From NCBI GenBank assembly GCA_017523285.1, contig JAFWWU010000025.1:1-41784 (forward strand): a DNA stretch of 41,784 nucleotides, written 5' to 3'. Below, in pieces: positions 8,449 through 16,848 of the stretch. The stretch is from Ruminococcus sp. Lineage in GTDB: Bacteria; Bacillota; Clostridia; Oscillospirales; Ruminococcaceae. The position numbers were made by a program, and so were the translations under genes. Under the pieces are notes generated by a model that worked only from the letters and a program-made list of their open reading frames with translations, had not been told where the DNA came from and made no database searches. Each line of letters starts with the position of its first letter. Position 1 is the stretch's first letter.

Positions 8449-9804
8449 ATGAAAAGATTATTTTCTACAATTATAACAGCTTCTGTTTTGTCATGCAGTT
8501 TATTAAATCCCATTGCGTACGCCGCAGAAAATATATACACACCTGATTATAAAATTGCAGACAGGATTTCGATAAACAGCAACTCCGCAAAGCCTGTTGC
8601 AAATCCTGTTATAAGCCGTGGTGTTCCTGCATATTCCGCAAAGGGTGATGCAAAAAGCGGTAATGATGTTCATTATTTTTCATTCTGGAATTCTGCAACT
8701 CCTGATTATCTTGCATACGACCTTTCAGGAGTTCCTAAAGAACTGAAAAAACAGGTAATTGCAGTATGGTATAACACAAGTGCTTTTGACTCTATCGGCA
8801 ATTACGCAAACAGAAATATGGAACCCTCAGACTACACAATTGAAGTAAATGCAGCAGATGGCGGAGAATATCCCGAAAGCGGCTGGATTGTTGCGGAAAC
8901 AGTAACTGATAATACTTTAAGCTCACGTCAGCATGTTGTATCTATGGAAGGATATAACTGGATAAGAATCAACATAACAAAAGCAGACGGAGAAGAAGGC
9001 AGAAATGCAAGTATAAACTTCGATATACATAATGTTTCTGACGGAATTTTTGACAGCTGGCTTTTTCTTGGTGACTCAATAACAGCCTGTGGAATGAATA
9101 ACTGCTATGGAACAGGTTTTGCAACTCATGTAAACGAACTTGACAGCAAGTATTTTCCCATTCAGGAAAACGGCGGCATAGGCGGGATTACAAGTACTGA
9201 CGGCAAAAACAACATTGACCGCTGGCTCGAAACCTGCAATGCAAATTTCGTCAGCATAGCTTATGGAACAAACGATGCCTGGGGTAATCCGTCAGGAGTT
9301 GAAAAATACTATGAAAACACTAAATATATGATTGATGCTGTTCTTGAGGCAGGAAAAATCCCTGTTCTTCCAAAAATTCCATATGCTTCGGAAAAAGCAG
9401 TTCTTGAAAACCTCGGCAAATACAATGAAGTAGTCGAAAAACTCTGGCAGGAATATGATGGCAAAATCGTAAAAGGACCTGACCTGTATGAATTCCTTGA
9501 AAAGAATCCCGATTATCTCAGCGGTGACGGAGTTCACCCGTCTGATACAGGTTATGCGGCAATAAGAAAGCTATGGGCTGAAACTATGTATGAAAGAGTA
9601 TATACTGCTAAAATCAGCGAGGCTGTAATCGGAGATATAAACTCCGACGGAGTATTCGATATCTCTGACGCTGTTACACTTCAAAAATGGCTTCTCAGCG
9701 ATGATAATGCAAAAATCAACAACTGGCAGACAGGAGATTTATGCAAGGATAATCTGCTCGATATCGCAGATTTATCTGCAATGAAAAATGCGCTGATAAA
9801 ATAA
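8449..9804 (+). CDS. Secreted SGNH/GDSL esterase with C-terminal dockerin
   Basis: 451 residues with a signal peptide (cleavage near AYA-AEN, 26). An N-terminal beta-rich domain (about 28-200) precedes an SGNH hydrolase domain (about 203-385). The catalytic blocks are visible: GDSIT with Ser210, GTND with Asn275, and DGVHPSD with Asp360 and His363. A type I dockerin with two calcium repeats closes the protein (GDINSDGVFDISD from 395 and GDLCKDNLLDIAD). Such enzymes usually remove acetyl or similar esters from plant polysaccharides, and the dockerin would tether this one to a cohesin scaffold. The substrate is not readable from sequence. A good -10 box (TATAAT, 8414-8419) lies upstream with no convincing -35 element. 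Confidence 0.9.
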   Translation: MKRLFSTIITASVLSCSLLNPIAYAAENIYTPDYKIADRISINSNSAKPVANPVISRGVPAYSAKGDAKSGNDVHYFSFWNSATPDYLAYDLSGVPKELKKQVIAVWYNTSAFDSIGNYANRNMEPSDYTIEVNAADGGEYPESGWIVAETVTDNTLSSRQHVVSMEGYNWIRINITKADGEEGRNASINFDIHNVSDGIFDSWLFLGDSITACGMNNCYGTGFATHVNELDSKYFPIQENGGIGGITSTDGKNNIDRWLETCNANFVSIAYGTNDAWGNPSGVEKYYENTKYMIDAVLEAGKIPVLPKIPYASEKAVLENLGKYNEVVEKLWQEYDGKIVKGPDLYEFLEKNPDYLSGDGVHPSDTGYAAIRKLWAETMYERVYTAKISEAVIGDINSDGVFDISDAVTLQKWLLSDDNAKINNWQTGDLCKDNLLDIADLSAMKNALIK

Positions 9805-9843
9805 CAGTGTTATCTGACAGATAAAAATTAAATTCATCACCTA

Positions 9844-9872
9844 TTGACAAATATACTCAATGGGTGTATAAT
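9844..9872 (+). promoter_or_regulatory. Promoter of the metK leader
   Basis: Consensus TTGACA (9844-9849) and TATAAT (9867-9872) with a 17-bp spacer, just upstream of the SAM riboswitch. Confidence 0.9.
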
Positions 9873-9895
9873 ATAAAAGTAATATTTACAATATA

Positions 9896-9994
9896 CCTTA
9901 TCAAGAGTGGCGGAGGAACAGGTCCTGTGAAGCCCGGCAACCTGACTGTTTACAGACAAGGTGCTAAATCCTGCGGTTTATCCGAAAGATGAGG
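9896..9994 (+). ncRNA. SAM-I (S-box) riboswitch aptamer
   Basis: The S-box hallmarks are present: AAGAGTGGCGGAGG, then TGAAGCCCGGCAACC, then the 3' part with GTGCTAAATCC and CCGAAAGATGAGG. Helix P1 pairs CCTTATC (9896-9902) with GATGAGG (9988-9994). SAM binding should stabilise P1 and favour the downstream terminator. The segment around 9986-10000 can instead pair with 10004-10020 as an antiterminator. This gives feedback control of SAM synthesis. Confidence 0.96.
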
Positions 9995-10011
9995 ATTTTT
10001 ATGCAAATCAT

Positions 10012-10041
10012 GACGTCTTTTTGATAAAGACGTCTTTTTTT
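10012..10041 (+). terminator. Riboswitch-controlled terminator before metK
   Basis: A 9-bp stem, GACGTCTTT with AAAGACGTC, is followed by seven T residues and lies between the aptamer and the metK Shine-Dalgarno sequence (GGAGG at 10044-10048). Confidence 0.92.
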
Positions 10042-10056
10042 ATGGAGGTTTTTAAA

Positions 10057-11238
10057 ATGGCAAGATGTTTATTTACTTCAGAGTCCGTTACTGAGGGACA
10101 TCCTGATAAAATCTGCGATCAGATTTCTGACGCTGTACTTGACGCAATTCTCGAAAAGGATAAGAATGCAAGAGTTGCCTGCGAAACAGCTTGTACAACA
10201 GGTATGGTTCTGTGTATGGGCGAAATCACAACAAATGCTTACGTTGACATTCAGAGCATTGCAAGAAATGTAATTATCGATATTGGTTACGACAGAGCTA
10301 AATACGGCTTCGATGGTCATACTTGTGCTATTCTCACTTCAATTGACGAACAGTCATCTGATATTGCTATGGGTGTTAATTCTGCTCTTGAATACAGAGA
10401 TAACGGCGAAGAAACAGACTTCGCAACAGGTGCAGGAGATCAGGGTATTATGTTCGGTTATGCCTGCAAGGAAACTCCTGAGCTTATGCCTATGCCTATT
10501 TCTCTCGCACACAAGCTTTCACTCAAGCTTACAGAGGTTCGTAAGGATGGCACTCTCCGTTATCTTCGTCCTGACGGAAAATCTCAGGTTACTGTTGAAT
10601 ACGAAAACGGCAAGCCTGTTCGTGTAGACGCAATTGTTGTATCTTCACAGCATGGTGCAGAAGTTCCGCTTGAAACAATCAGAGCAGATATTCAGGAATA
10701 CGTTATCAAGCCTGTTGTTCCTGCTGAGCTTATGGATGAAAACACAAAGATTTTCATTAACCCGACAGGAAGATTTGTTATCGGCGGTCCACAGGGCGAC
10801 AGCGGACTTACAGGAAGAAAAATCATCGTTGATACATACGGCGGATACTCACGTCACGGTGGCGGCGCTTTCAGCGGCAAGGATCCGACAAAGGTTGACC
10901 GTTCAGCAGCTTATGCGGCAAGATATATCGCTAAAAATATTGTTGCGGCAGACCTCGCAGACAAATGCGAAGTTCAGCTTGCTTATGCTATCGGTGTTGC
11001 TAAACCTGTATCAATCCTTATTGATACTTTCGGCACAGGCAAGGTTTCAGAGGAAGCACTCTCAGAAGCAGTTGACAAGGTTTTCGACCTCAGACCTGAA
11101 GCTATTATCAATATGCTCGACCTCAGAAAGCCACAGTACAGACAGCTTGCGGCTTATGGTCATATGGGCAGAGAAGACCTCAACGTTGCATGGGAAAAGA
11201 CAGACAGAATTGACGCTCTTAAAAAGGCGCTTCAATAA
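10057..11238 (+). CDS. metK: S-adenosylmethionine synthetase
   Basis: Makes S-adenosylmethionine from methionine and ATP in the cytosol. At 393 residues it is full length for the family. The substrate-binding motif GHPDK is at 14-18, GAGDQG lies in the central region, and the second signature [16 protein letters not shown] is further on. The start is the ATG preceded by GGAGG; the frame is open back to 9961, but that part covers the riboswitch and terminator. The gene is controlled by the SAM-I riboswitch and is followed 32 bp later by ispF in the same direction, so the two are probably co-transcribed. Confidence 0.98.
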   Translation: MARCLFTSESVTEGHPDKICDQISDAVLDAILEKDKNARVACETACTTGMVLCMGEITTNAYVDIQSIARNVIIDIGYDRAKYGFDGHTCAILTSIDEQSSDIAMGVNSALEYRDNGEETDFATGAGDQGIMFGYACKETPELMPMPISLAHKLSLKLTEVRKDGTLRYLRPDGKSQVTVEYENGKPVRVDAIVVSSQHGAEVPLETIRADIQEYVIKPVVPAELMDENTKIFINPTGRFVIGGPQGDSGLTGRKIIVDTYGGYSRHGGGAFSGKDPTKVDRSAAYAARYIAKNIVAADLADKCEVQLAYAIGVAKPVSILIDTFGTGKVSEEALSEAVDKVFDLRPEAIINMLDLRKPQYRQLAAYGHMGREDLNVAWEKTDRIDALKKALQ

Positions 11239-11270
11239 TTAATAATCAATAACAGATTGGAGAGAGAATT

Positions 11271-11747
11271 ATGTTCAGAATTGGTCACGGTTACGATGTT
11301 CACCGACTTAAACCGGGCAGAAAGCTTATTCTTGGCGGTGTTGATATTCCAAACGCTATGGGACTTTTAGGTCACTCAGACGCAGACGTTGTCGTTCATG
11401 CAATTATGGACGCAATTCTCGGTGCGCTGGCGTTAGGAGACATCGGCAAGCACTTCCCTGATACAGATGAAAAATACAGCGGCGCAGACAGCATAAAGCT
11501 TCTCGAATGTGTATGCAAGCTTATCGATGAAAAGGGATACAAGGTTGGCAATATTGACGCTACAATTATTGCTGAGCGTCCTAAGCTTGCACCAATCATC
11601 GACGATATGAGAAAGAATATTGCAGACGCTTGCGGCTGTGATATTTCTCAGATAAGTGTTAAGGCTACAACAGAAGAAAAGCTCGGATTTACAGGCGAAA
11701 TGCTCGGTATATCTGCTCACAGCGTTGCACTGCTTATGAAGAAATAA
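11271..11747 (+). CDS. ispF: 2-C-methyl-D-erythritol 2,4-cyclodiphosphate synthase
   Basis: Zinc-dependent step of the MEP pathway of isoprenoid synthesis, forming the cyclic diphosphate. 158 residues, normal length. Metal-binding Asp8 and His10 are in GHGYDVHRL (5-13), the family motif [13 protein letters not shown] contains the next His, and DIGKHFPD follows. The C-terminal stretch with [12 protein letters not shown] is typical. A GGAGAG ribosome site precedes the ATG. Its position after metK suggests riboswitch control of both genes. Confidence 0.97.
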   Translation: MFRIGHGYDVHRLKPGRKLILGGVDIPNAMGLLGHSDADVVVHAIMDAILGALALGDIGKHFPDTDEKYSGADSIKLLECVCKLIDEKGYKVGNIDATIIAERPKLAPIIDDMRKNIADACGCDISQISVKATTEEKLGFTGEMLGISAHSVALLMKK

Positions 11748-11772
11748 TAATTATTTCCAATGAGGTATCTAT

Positions 11773-12153
11773 ATGAAAAATAAAAAACGTTTAATTCCAA
11801 TTATTATTATCAGTTTTATCTTAGTTCTGATAATAACATTTGTTATTGTAGTTGTAATAAACGATAGTATTAATATCTCAACAGGAAGATATTTAGAGGC
11901 AAGCAACGGAACACCTATGTTCGTTCACAATGGTGAACCTGATTGTATGTCAACAGATAATGAAGACATGTTTGACAATCTTGATACAGGAGATAAGATT
12001 ATCGTTGTTCACGACTTATGGCTGTTAACTTACCCGGGCAAAACCCATGTATATGCAGTTTTTAAACTGAAAGACGGAACAATAGATGATATTTCTAAAT
12101 CAACTATAGATAAATTGGTTGAAATGGGTTGGCTTGAAGAAAAAGCAGAATAA
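11773..12153 (+). CDS. Small membrane-anchored protein, unknown function
   Basis: 126 residues. A basic start (MKNKKR) leads into one hydrophobic helix (about 8-29), then an extracytoplasmic domain of about 95 residues with alternating beta-type strands, including TGDKIIVVHDLWLL. The domain could be a small beta barrel, but I do not recognise the family. A GAGG site lies about eight bases before the ATG. It begins 25 bp after ispF and is probably the last gene of the metK transcript, which ends at the terminator at 12174-12210. Confidence 0.75.
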   Translation: MKNKKRLIPIIIISFILVLIITFVIVVVINDSINISTGRYLEASNGTPMFVHNGEPDCMSTDNEDMFDNLDTGDKIIVVHDLWLLTYPGKTHVYAVFKLKDGTIDDISKSTIDKLVEMGWLEEKAE

Positions 12154-12173
12154 ACATCTATAATATAATTAAC

Positions 12174-12210
12174 AAATCCAGAGAATAAGCCATATCTTCT
12201 CTGGATTTTT
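12174..12210 (+). terminator. Terminator of metK-ispF-membrane protein operon
   Basis: A perfect 12-bp stem (AAATCCAGAGAA with TTCTCTGGATTT, 11-base loop) is followed by a T run. Confidence 0.88.
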
Positions 12211-12222
12211 ATTATTATTTGC

Positions 12223-12250
12223 AAAAAAATCGCCTCCCTTTCGGGAGGCG
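12223..12250 (-). terminator. Terminator of the GH5 gene
   Basis: A GC-rich stem (CGCCTCCC with GGGAGGCG) is followed on the minus strand by a seven-T run. It lies 53 bp downstream of the GH5 stop codon. Confidence 0.9.
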
Positions 12251-12303
12251 TTAAGATAAGTTGAAATCAGTTAGATATATATGGCAGATTTAGAAGAAAT
12301 CAA

Positions 12304-14709
12304 TTATGCAACAGGAAGTGCATCAATAAGTTTAAGTGCAAACTTCTGAACTGCAAGAGCGTCCTGAACATTAAGTCCGTCATTGCCTACAACGTCAGCA
12401 TTCTTAGCGCCGTCAGCAGTCATAGCATAAGTTTCTGAATTGATAAGATAGCACTTGATTAATACAACGTCAGCAATATCAGTCATACCGTCACAATTAG
12501 CATCACCTGCTTTATAGTTTTCAGATGTTGAAGGCTGTGTTGTTGCAGGTGGAGTTGTTGGCTGTGTAGTAGGAACATCTTCTGATGACTTAACTGTGAT
12601 TGATGTTACCTTAACATAATCACTTGCAGGCTTGAGTTCATTCCAAGCTGAGTCAGCTGCATACCAGTACTGGAGATCTGCTGATTCTCTTGTCATGAGT
12701 TCCTTAGCGATTGCATCAATAATTTCCTGATCATCAATTGGAACTGCGTTGCCGTCAGCATCAGGGTTTGTAACGTCGCCAACTGTTGATGGCTTTGTCA
12801 TATCGATTTTATATGTAGCGCCTGATTCTGAAGCTTCCCATGAGTAAGCAACCCAGTAATCAATGCCGTCATACTTTGTATTGAACGCAATACAACCATT
12901 TGCAAAGTTTACGATATCTTCCTTTTCGATTGTTACATAAACTGTATCACCGATTGGCTGACCGAATTCAATCTTGCCGTTTGGAAGAATTTCAGCTTCT
13001 GTCTTTTCAGGAGCCTTAAGAAGTGCAGCCTTTGTTATTTCAGCGTAATCTGATGCAGGTTCAAGTGCAACCCAAGCTGAGTCGGCTGCATACCAGTACT
13101 GGAGTTCAGCTGATGTACTTGCCATAACAGAATCAACAAGCTTTGCGATAATAGCTTCATCTGTTACTTCTGTAGGATTTCCTTCAGCATCCTCATGTGT
13201 TACATCCTGAACGAATTTAGGCTTCTTCATATTAAGCTCAACGTCACCGTCTTCAGATGCTTCCCACTGATATGAAATCCAGTAGTCTACATCATCAATC
13301 TTGAATGAGAAACCAAGGCAACCATTTACATAATTAGCGCCATCCTTAATGTCAACTGTAAGCTGAACTGTATCACCGATAGCCTGTGAGAACTCAATCT
13401 TACCAGCGATAATTTCGCCTTCGATTTCAGTTTTTTCTTCACCTGGATCAGTTGGTGGAACTACGATTGTTCCTTCGTTGCCTGAATACTTGTTAAGACC
13501 TTCAACAATTTCAGGATACTTCCATGTGCATGAAGCTCTGTCAAGAAGACCAAATGCTTCGCCTGATGTGAATGCATTGTTATCCCACCAGCAGCATGTA
13601 ATGCCTCTTGCTCTTGCAGCAGCAATATAGTATGTAGCGTAATCGATACGATCCTGAACATTGTCAGTTTTTCTTCTTGCACCGAATTCACCGATTACAA
13701 CAGGAACATTCTTTGAAACATACTTTGCATAGAGTGTATCCATGAGGTTATCGATTTCCTTTGAACCAGCAGTACCGATTCCGAATTCAGTAGTGCTTCC
13801 TGATTCGCCTTCGCCCTGAAGTGCAAAGTTATAAGGTGTATATGCGTGAATTGAGAGAATAAGCTTATTTGTTGCTGTATCCTCCGGCATCTTGAAATAG
13901 CTTGTTGTAGCACCGTCAATTGAAGCACAGTAACCTGGAACCATAATGTAACGGTCAGCGTTATTTCCACCTGACTTACGAATTGTATTTACGATTGTCT
14001 GGTTAAGCTCGTTAAGAGTTTCAACAGCGTCGATACACTTAGGATCTGACATATTGAGCCACCATTCGTATGTATCGCCTACGAGTCTTGGTTCGTTAAG
14101 GCATTCGAAAATAAGCTTTTCATCATAATCCTTGAATCTTTCTGAAAGCTGTGTCCAGATATTTGTAACATAAGCTGTTGAAGATTCAGCGTGTTCTGAA
14201 TCAGGGAACATATACTTAACATCGTTATCGTGATGGATGTTAAGGATAACATACATATCATTATCAAGAGCATAGTTCATAACTTCTTCAACTCTGTCGA
14301 GCCATGCCTTGTTGATTGTACCGTCTGAGCTGAGGTGATTGTGCCATGAAACAGGAAGACGGAGTGTCTTGAAGCCTGCTGCAGCAATTGAGTCAATCAT
14401 CTGCTTTGTTGTTTTGATTCCGCACCAGTATGATTCGATATCAAGATCATTCTTGCTGTATCCGTCATCATCAACAGCGTCAAAAGTGTTACCAAGATTA
14501 AAGCCGAGAGTCATATCCGATACGAACTTGAAAGAATCAAGGTCAGGAATACCCATTGATGCAATATTTACATCAGGAACGGTATACTCGTCAGCCGCAG
14601 ATGCAACAAGCGGAATCTGCTGATTTTCAACTGTTGTTGTGAATACAGGGACAGCTGCAAAAGATAATGCAATAGCTGTCAATGCGCTAAAAATTCTTTT
14701 TTTCACCAT
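12304..14709 (-). CDS. Secreted GH5 endoglucanase with two tandem binding-type modules and a dockerin
   Basis: 801 residues. A signal peptide (about 1-39) leads to a GH5 (beta/alpha)8 domain (about 55-410) with acid/base Glu206 in CLNEP and nucleophile Glu341 in VIGEFGA. Two homologous modules follow (about 436-565 and 578-706), each with a DYW(I/V) strand, a WEAS(E) motif and a YWYAADSAW motif. The abundant exposed aromatics suggest carbohydrate binding; ruminococcal modules such as CBM80 come to mind, but this is only from memory. A Thr/Pro linker (712-730) precedes a dockerin (about 735-797, GDANCDGMTDIAD and DVVGNDGLNVQD). The likely substrate is cellulose, mixed-linkage glucan or mannan. 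The leader upstream is structured, and the best Shine-Dalgarno is 25 bases from the ATG across a hairpin. Confidence 0.93.
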   Translation of the reverse strand: MVKKRIFSALTAIALSFAAVPVFTTTVENQQIPLVASAADEYTVPDVNIASMGIPDLDSFKFVSDMTLGFNLGNTFDAVDDDGYSKNDLDIESYWCGIKTTKQMIDSIAAAGFKTLRLPVSWHNHLSSDGTINKAWLDRVEEVMNYALDNDMYVILNIHHDNDVKYMFPDSEHAESSTAYVTNIWTQLSERFKDYDEKLIFECLNEPRLVGDTYEWWLNMSDPKCIDAVETLNELNQTIVNTIRKSGGNNADRYIMVPGYCASIDGATTSYFKMPEDTATNKLILSIHAYTPYNFALQGEGESGSTTEFGIGTAGSKEIDNLMDTLYAKYVSKNVPVVIGEFGARRKTDNVQDRIDYATYYIAAARARGITCCWWDNNAFTSGEAFGLLDRASCTWKYPEIVEGLNKYSGNEGTIVVPPTDPGEEKTEIEGEIIAGKIEFSQAIGDTVQLTVDIKDGANYVNGCLGFSFKIDDVDYWISYQWEASEDGDVELNMKKPKFVQDVTHEDAEGNPTEVTDEAIIAKLVDSVMASTSAELQYWYAADSAWVALEPASDYAEITKAALLKAPEKTEAEILPNGKIEFGQPIGDTVYVTIEKEDIVNFANGCIAFNTKYDGIDYWVAYSWEASESGATYKIDMTKPSTVGDVTNPDADGNAVPIDDQEIIDAIAKELMTRESADLQYWYAADSAWNELKPASDYVKVTSITVKSSEDVPTTQPTTPPATTQPSTSENYKAGDANCDGMTDIADVVLIKCYLINSETYAMTADGAKNADVVGNDGLNVQDALAVQKFALKLIDALPVA
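12600..13430 (-). repeat. Internal duplication encoding the two GH5 accessory modules
   Basis: Two adjacent segments of about 400 bp encode modules of similar sequence. Near-identical stretches such as GCATACCAGTACTGGAG recur at about 12659 and 13089. Confidence 0.8.
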
Positions 14710-14842
14710 AATTTTTCTGCCTTTTTAAAGGCAACCTCCTATTCTGTTTTAAACTCTGCTTTGCCGTTTTGAGAGTAAACAGGAGAAACGAAAATGGGTT
14801 TCGCATAAATCCCGCCTATAGAATATGCATTTTTCGCTCTCC
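14710..14842 (-). promoter_or_regulatory. Structured 5' leader of the GH5 gene (possible regulatory RNA)
   Basis: The predicted transcript starts at about 14842, exactly at the first base of a long-range stem pairing GGAGAGCGAAAA (14842-14831) with TTTTCGTTTCTCC (14794-14782). A second hairpin pairs CTGTTTACTCT with AGAGTTTAAAACAG (14782-14744). The AGGAGG ribosome site (14735-14740) is then followed by a GCCTTT/AAAGGC hairpin (14719-14732) lying between it and the ATG. I recognise no known riboswitch consensus here. The 14845-15109 region upstream is AT-rich and gene-free. Confidence 0.55.
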
Positions 14843-14848
14843 GAAATT

Positions 14849-14877
14849 AATATATCACATTATTTAGGTTAAGTCAA
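14849..14877 (-). promoter_or_regulatory. Promoter of the GH5 gene
   Basis: TTGACT (14872-14877) and TATATT (14849-14854) on the minus strand, 17-bp spacer. Confidence 0.75.
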
Positions 14878-14924
14878 TAAGGAAAATTAATTAAAAACCA
14901 AAACAGCAATTATTTGTTACAAAT

Positions 14925-14950
14925 CACAAATTATAATATAATTATTTGTG
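14925..14950. repeat. Inverted repeat upstream of the GH5 promoter
   Basis: CACAAAT (14925-14931) and ATTTGTG (14944-14950) flank an AT core. It lies about 50 bp upstream of the GH5 -35 box and could be an operator. The rest of 14951-15109 shows only AT-rich DNA. Confidence 0.4.
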
Positions 14951-15109
14951 AAAATAAGAGAATAACCATATTATTAATTGTGAATTATAATAGCCAAAGT
15001 TAAAATATATTCCTTAAATTAGTTCATCACCTGTTAACAACCACTTAATAATTTAATTAAATTATAACAGTTTATTAACAAAATATTTCAAAACAATAAT
15101 GGAAGTGAA

Positions 15110-15583
15110 TTAATTTAAGATAAGTGTCCCAAGTGTCAGATATACAGCAAAAGCTGTCCATATAATATAAGGAATATTCATATATGCGGCAATAGATCTT
15201 ATTCCGTAGAACAGATAAAACATATATATCAATAATATAAAAAGTATTACCGCAATTGCAAACGCTCCGCCGATTGAGCCTAAACGGAAGAATACAATGC
15301 TCCAGCTGAAATTCAGCAAAAGCTGTATCACATAAACTATAAGAGCCTTTCTCTTTTTGTAATCCTCTGCATCGGAATTATAAATCAAATACGCTGAAAT
15401 TCCCATAACAGCATATAAAATCGCCCAAACCACAGGAAAAACTCCTGACGGCGGAGAAAATGGCGGCTTTATCAGCTCACTGTACAACGCAAATGATGAA
15501 CCTGTAATTATCCCTGACAATACACCGATTAATTCAGTAGCAACAACAAAGATAACCAGCTCTGTAATTTTAATTTTTTTCAT
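15110..15583 (-). CDS. tspO: TspO/MBR family membrane protein
   Basis: 157 residues with five transmembrane helices, the usual size and topology. Family signatures are PPFSPPSGVFPVVW near residue 36, LNFSWSIVFF in helix 3 and the C-terminal PYIIWTAFAVYL. TspO proteins bind tetrapyrroles and have been linked to porphyrin handling and stress responses in bacteria; the role here is not evident from the neighbours. The start is the ATG at 15581-15583 with GAGAGGTG upstream. A longer frame to 15631 lacks a ribosome site. No clear terminator is seen downstream. Confidence 0.9.
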   Translation of the reverse strand: MKKIKITELVIFVVATELIGVLSGIITGSSFALYSELIKPPFSPPSGVFPVVWAILYAVMGISAYLIYNSDAEDYKKRKALIVYVIQLLLNFSWSIVFFRLGSIGGAFAIAVILFILLIYMFYLFYGIRSIAAYMNIPYIIWTAFAVYLTLGTLILN

Positions 15584-15671
15584 ACATTTCACCTCTCTGT
15601 TAAAGTGTTTTATTATTATGCTAAAAATCACAATAAAATACTTTCAAAGGCGAAAATAAAGAAAAATTTGC

Positions 15672-15843
15672 AAAAAAAAGACTGTTAAAAAACAGCCTTG
15701 TTTTTTGGCTTTAATATTATATAAAGCCGAGGGGTGGGTGTTGTTATACCCTAGAAAATAAGGTATTGGAAGGTTTTTATGTAAAGCATCGGATGGTGAT
15801 GAGAAAACATCCGACAGCTTAACATCTTTGTCTGTCTGACTAT
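15672..15843 (-). ncRNA. Candidate small RNA with own promoter and terminator
   Basis: The 407-bp space between tspO and the next gene holds a complete minus-strand unit. A promoter (15850-15878) predicts a start near 15843. A two-part hairpin follows (15779-15787 with 15817-15825, and 15790-15795 with 15808-15813), then a second hairpin (ATACC/GGTAT, 15746-15766), a C-rich single strand with ACCCACCCCTC (complement of 15729-15745), a third hairpin (15707-15728), and a terminator stem (15680-15686 with 15691-15697) plus eight T residues ending at 15672. There is no coding frame with a ribosome site. The length is about 170 nt and the family is not recognised. Confidence 0.55.
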
Positions 15844-15849
15844 GGTTAT

Positions 15850-15878
15850 ATTATATCTGTTTTTTCTTACGCTTACAA
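15850..15878 (-). promoter_or_regulatory. Promoter of the candidate small RNA
   Basis: TTGTAA (15873-15878) and TATAAT (15850-15855) on the minus strand, 17-bp spacer. Confidence 0.6.
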
Positions 15879-15990
15879 CTCACATTTTGTTTTTTTGGTG
15901 GACAAAATGAATATTTTATTTTTACACTTGAAAAATTATTATTCCAGCCGATATATACTATATAATAATTCTTTATAAGGAGGGAAATAT

Positions 15991-16815
15991 ATGGATTTTT
16001 TATTCGGCACTGTAAATAGCTATGTAAAAGGCATAGAGCTTAATAACAAATGGCAGATGAAAAAGAAGAATAACGATTTTACTCCCGAAAAAAAGCTTAC
16101 TGAAATGCAAAGAAAAAACGAGCAGTTCAAGGCTTCATATAAACAGCAAAAAGAGCTTGAAAAAGAACACACAGACGAAATGCTTTCAGATATTCATAAA
16201 AAAATTGAGGCAGGAACTAAACTCACACCTGAGGAAATGAATTATCTCCAATCAAAAGACCCTGCAATGTATCAGAAAGTAAAAGAGATTGAACGTGAAG
16301 TCAAGCAATATGAAGCAAAGCTTAAAAAATGCAAGACAAAAGATGAAGTGAATCGTGTTAAAATGCAGAAATTTGCGGAAGTAGCTTCAGCTATGGGCTC
16401 AGTAAAAAACAATCCTGCAATCCCCGAAGGTCAGAAACTCGCTATGGCTCAGCATATTATGAAGCGTTTGAATCAGGTTCAGAAATGCGAGCTGAAAATC
16501 GCCAAAAGCGGACATTTCAGTTCTCTGCCGACAGATGAAGAATATAATAAGGCTATGGCAGAGCTTCGAGGTGAAAAGCTCCCCGAAACAGCAAAAGAAA
16601 ACACAAAAACAGAAAATTCGGAAAACATCAAGGAAATCACCTCTCCCGAACCACAGAAAACCGAAAATCCCGAAAATGACAAGCCCGATACCGAAAGCTA
16701 TGAGCTTCAAAAGGTTAAACGCTCAAAGGCAAAATCAAGATATCTTGAAACTATAAACGATACTCAGCCGACAGCAACCAATATCATACCTAATATAATT
16801 GATATCAAAGAATAA
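15991..16815 (+). CDS. Charged, mostly helical protein with coiled coil, unknown function
   Basis: 274 residues, rich in Lys and Glu. Helical, coiled-coil-prone segments cover about 30-190. A disordered Glu/Pro/Lys/Asn tail follows (about 195-274) with repeats of the type TENSEN, PEPQKTENPEN. No signal peptide or membrane segment is seen, so it is probably cytoplasmic. A strong AAGGAGGG site precedes the ATG and AT-rich promoter-like sequence (TTGAAA near 15928) lies upstream. It converges on the GH53 gene and they share a terminator. I do not recognise the family. Confidence 0.8.
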   Translation: MDFLFGTVNSYVKGIELNNKWQMKKKNNDFTPEKKLTEMQRKNEQFKASYKQQKELEKEHTDEMLSDIHKKIEAGTKLTPEEMNYLQSKDPAMYQKVKEIEREVKQYEAKLKKCKTKDEVNRVKMQKFAEVASAMGSVKNNPAIPEGQKLAMAQHIMKRLNQVQKCELKIAKSGHFSSLPTDEEYNKAMAELRGEKLPETAKENTKTENSENIKEITSPEPQKTENPENDKPDTESYELQKVKRSKAKSRYLETINDTQPTATNIIPNIIDIKE

Positions 16816-16847
16816 AACGGTTACAGCAATTCGCTGTAACCGTTTTT
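16815..16847. terminator. Bidirectional terminator
   Basis: A 12-bp stem (ACGGTTACAGC with GCTGTAACCGT plus flanking A/T) has T runs on both strands, placed between two converging stop codons. Confidence 0.9.
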
Positions 16848-16848
16848 A

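Noticed and set aside
10634-11242. A 202-codon open frame overlapping metK
   Set aside because: It is a shadow frame of metK, whose frame carries all family motifs; no ribosome site or recognisable domain.
14710-14842. c-di-GMP riboswitch in the GH5 leader
   Set aside because: Tempting given the c-di-GMP genes nearby, but the conserved GEMM core elements are absent.
15672-15843. 6S RNA as identity of the small RNA
   Set aside because: Length fits, but the 5' and 3' ends do not pair into the long interrupted helix expected of 6S RNA.
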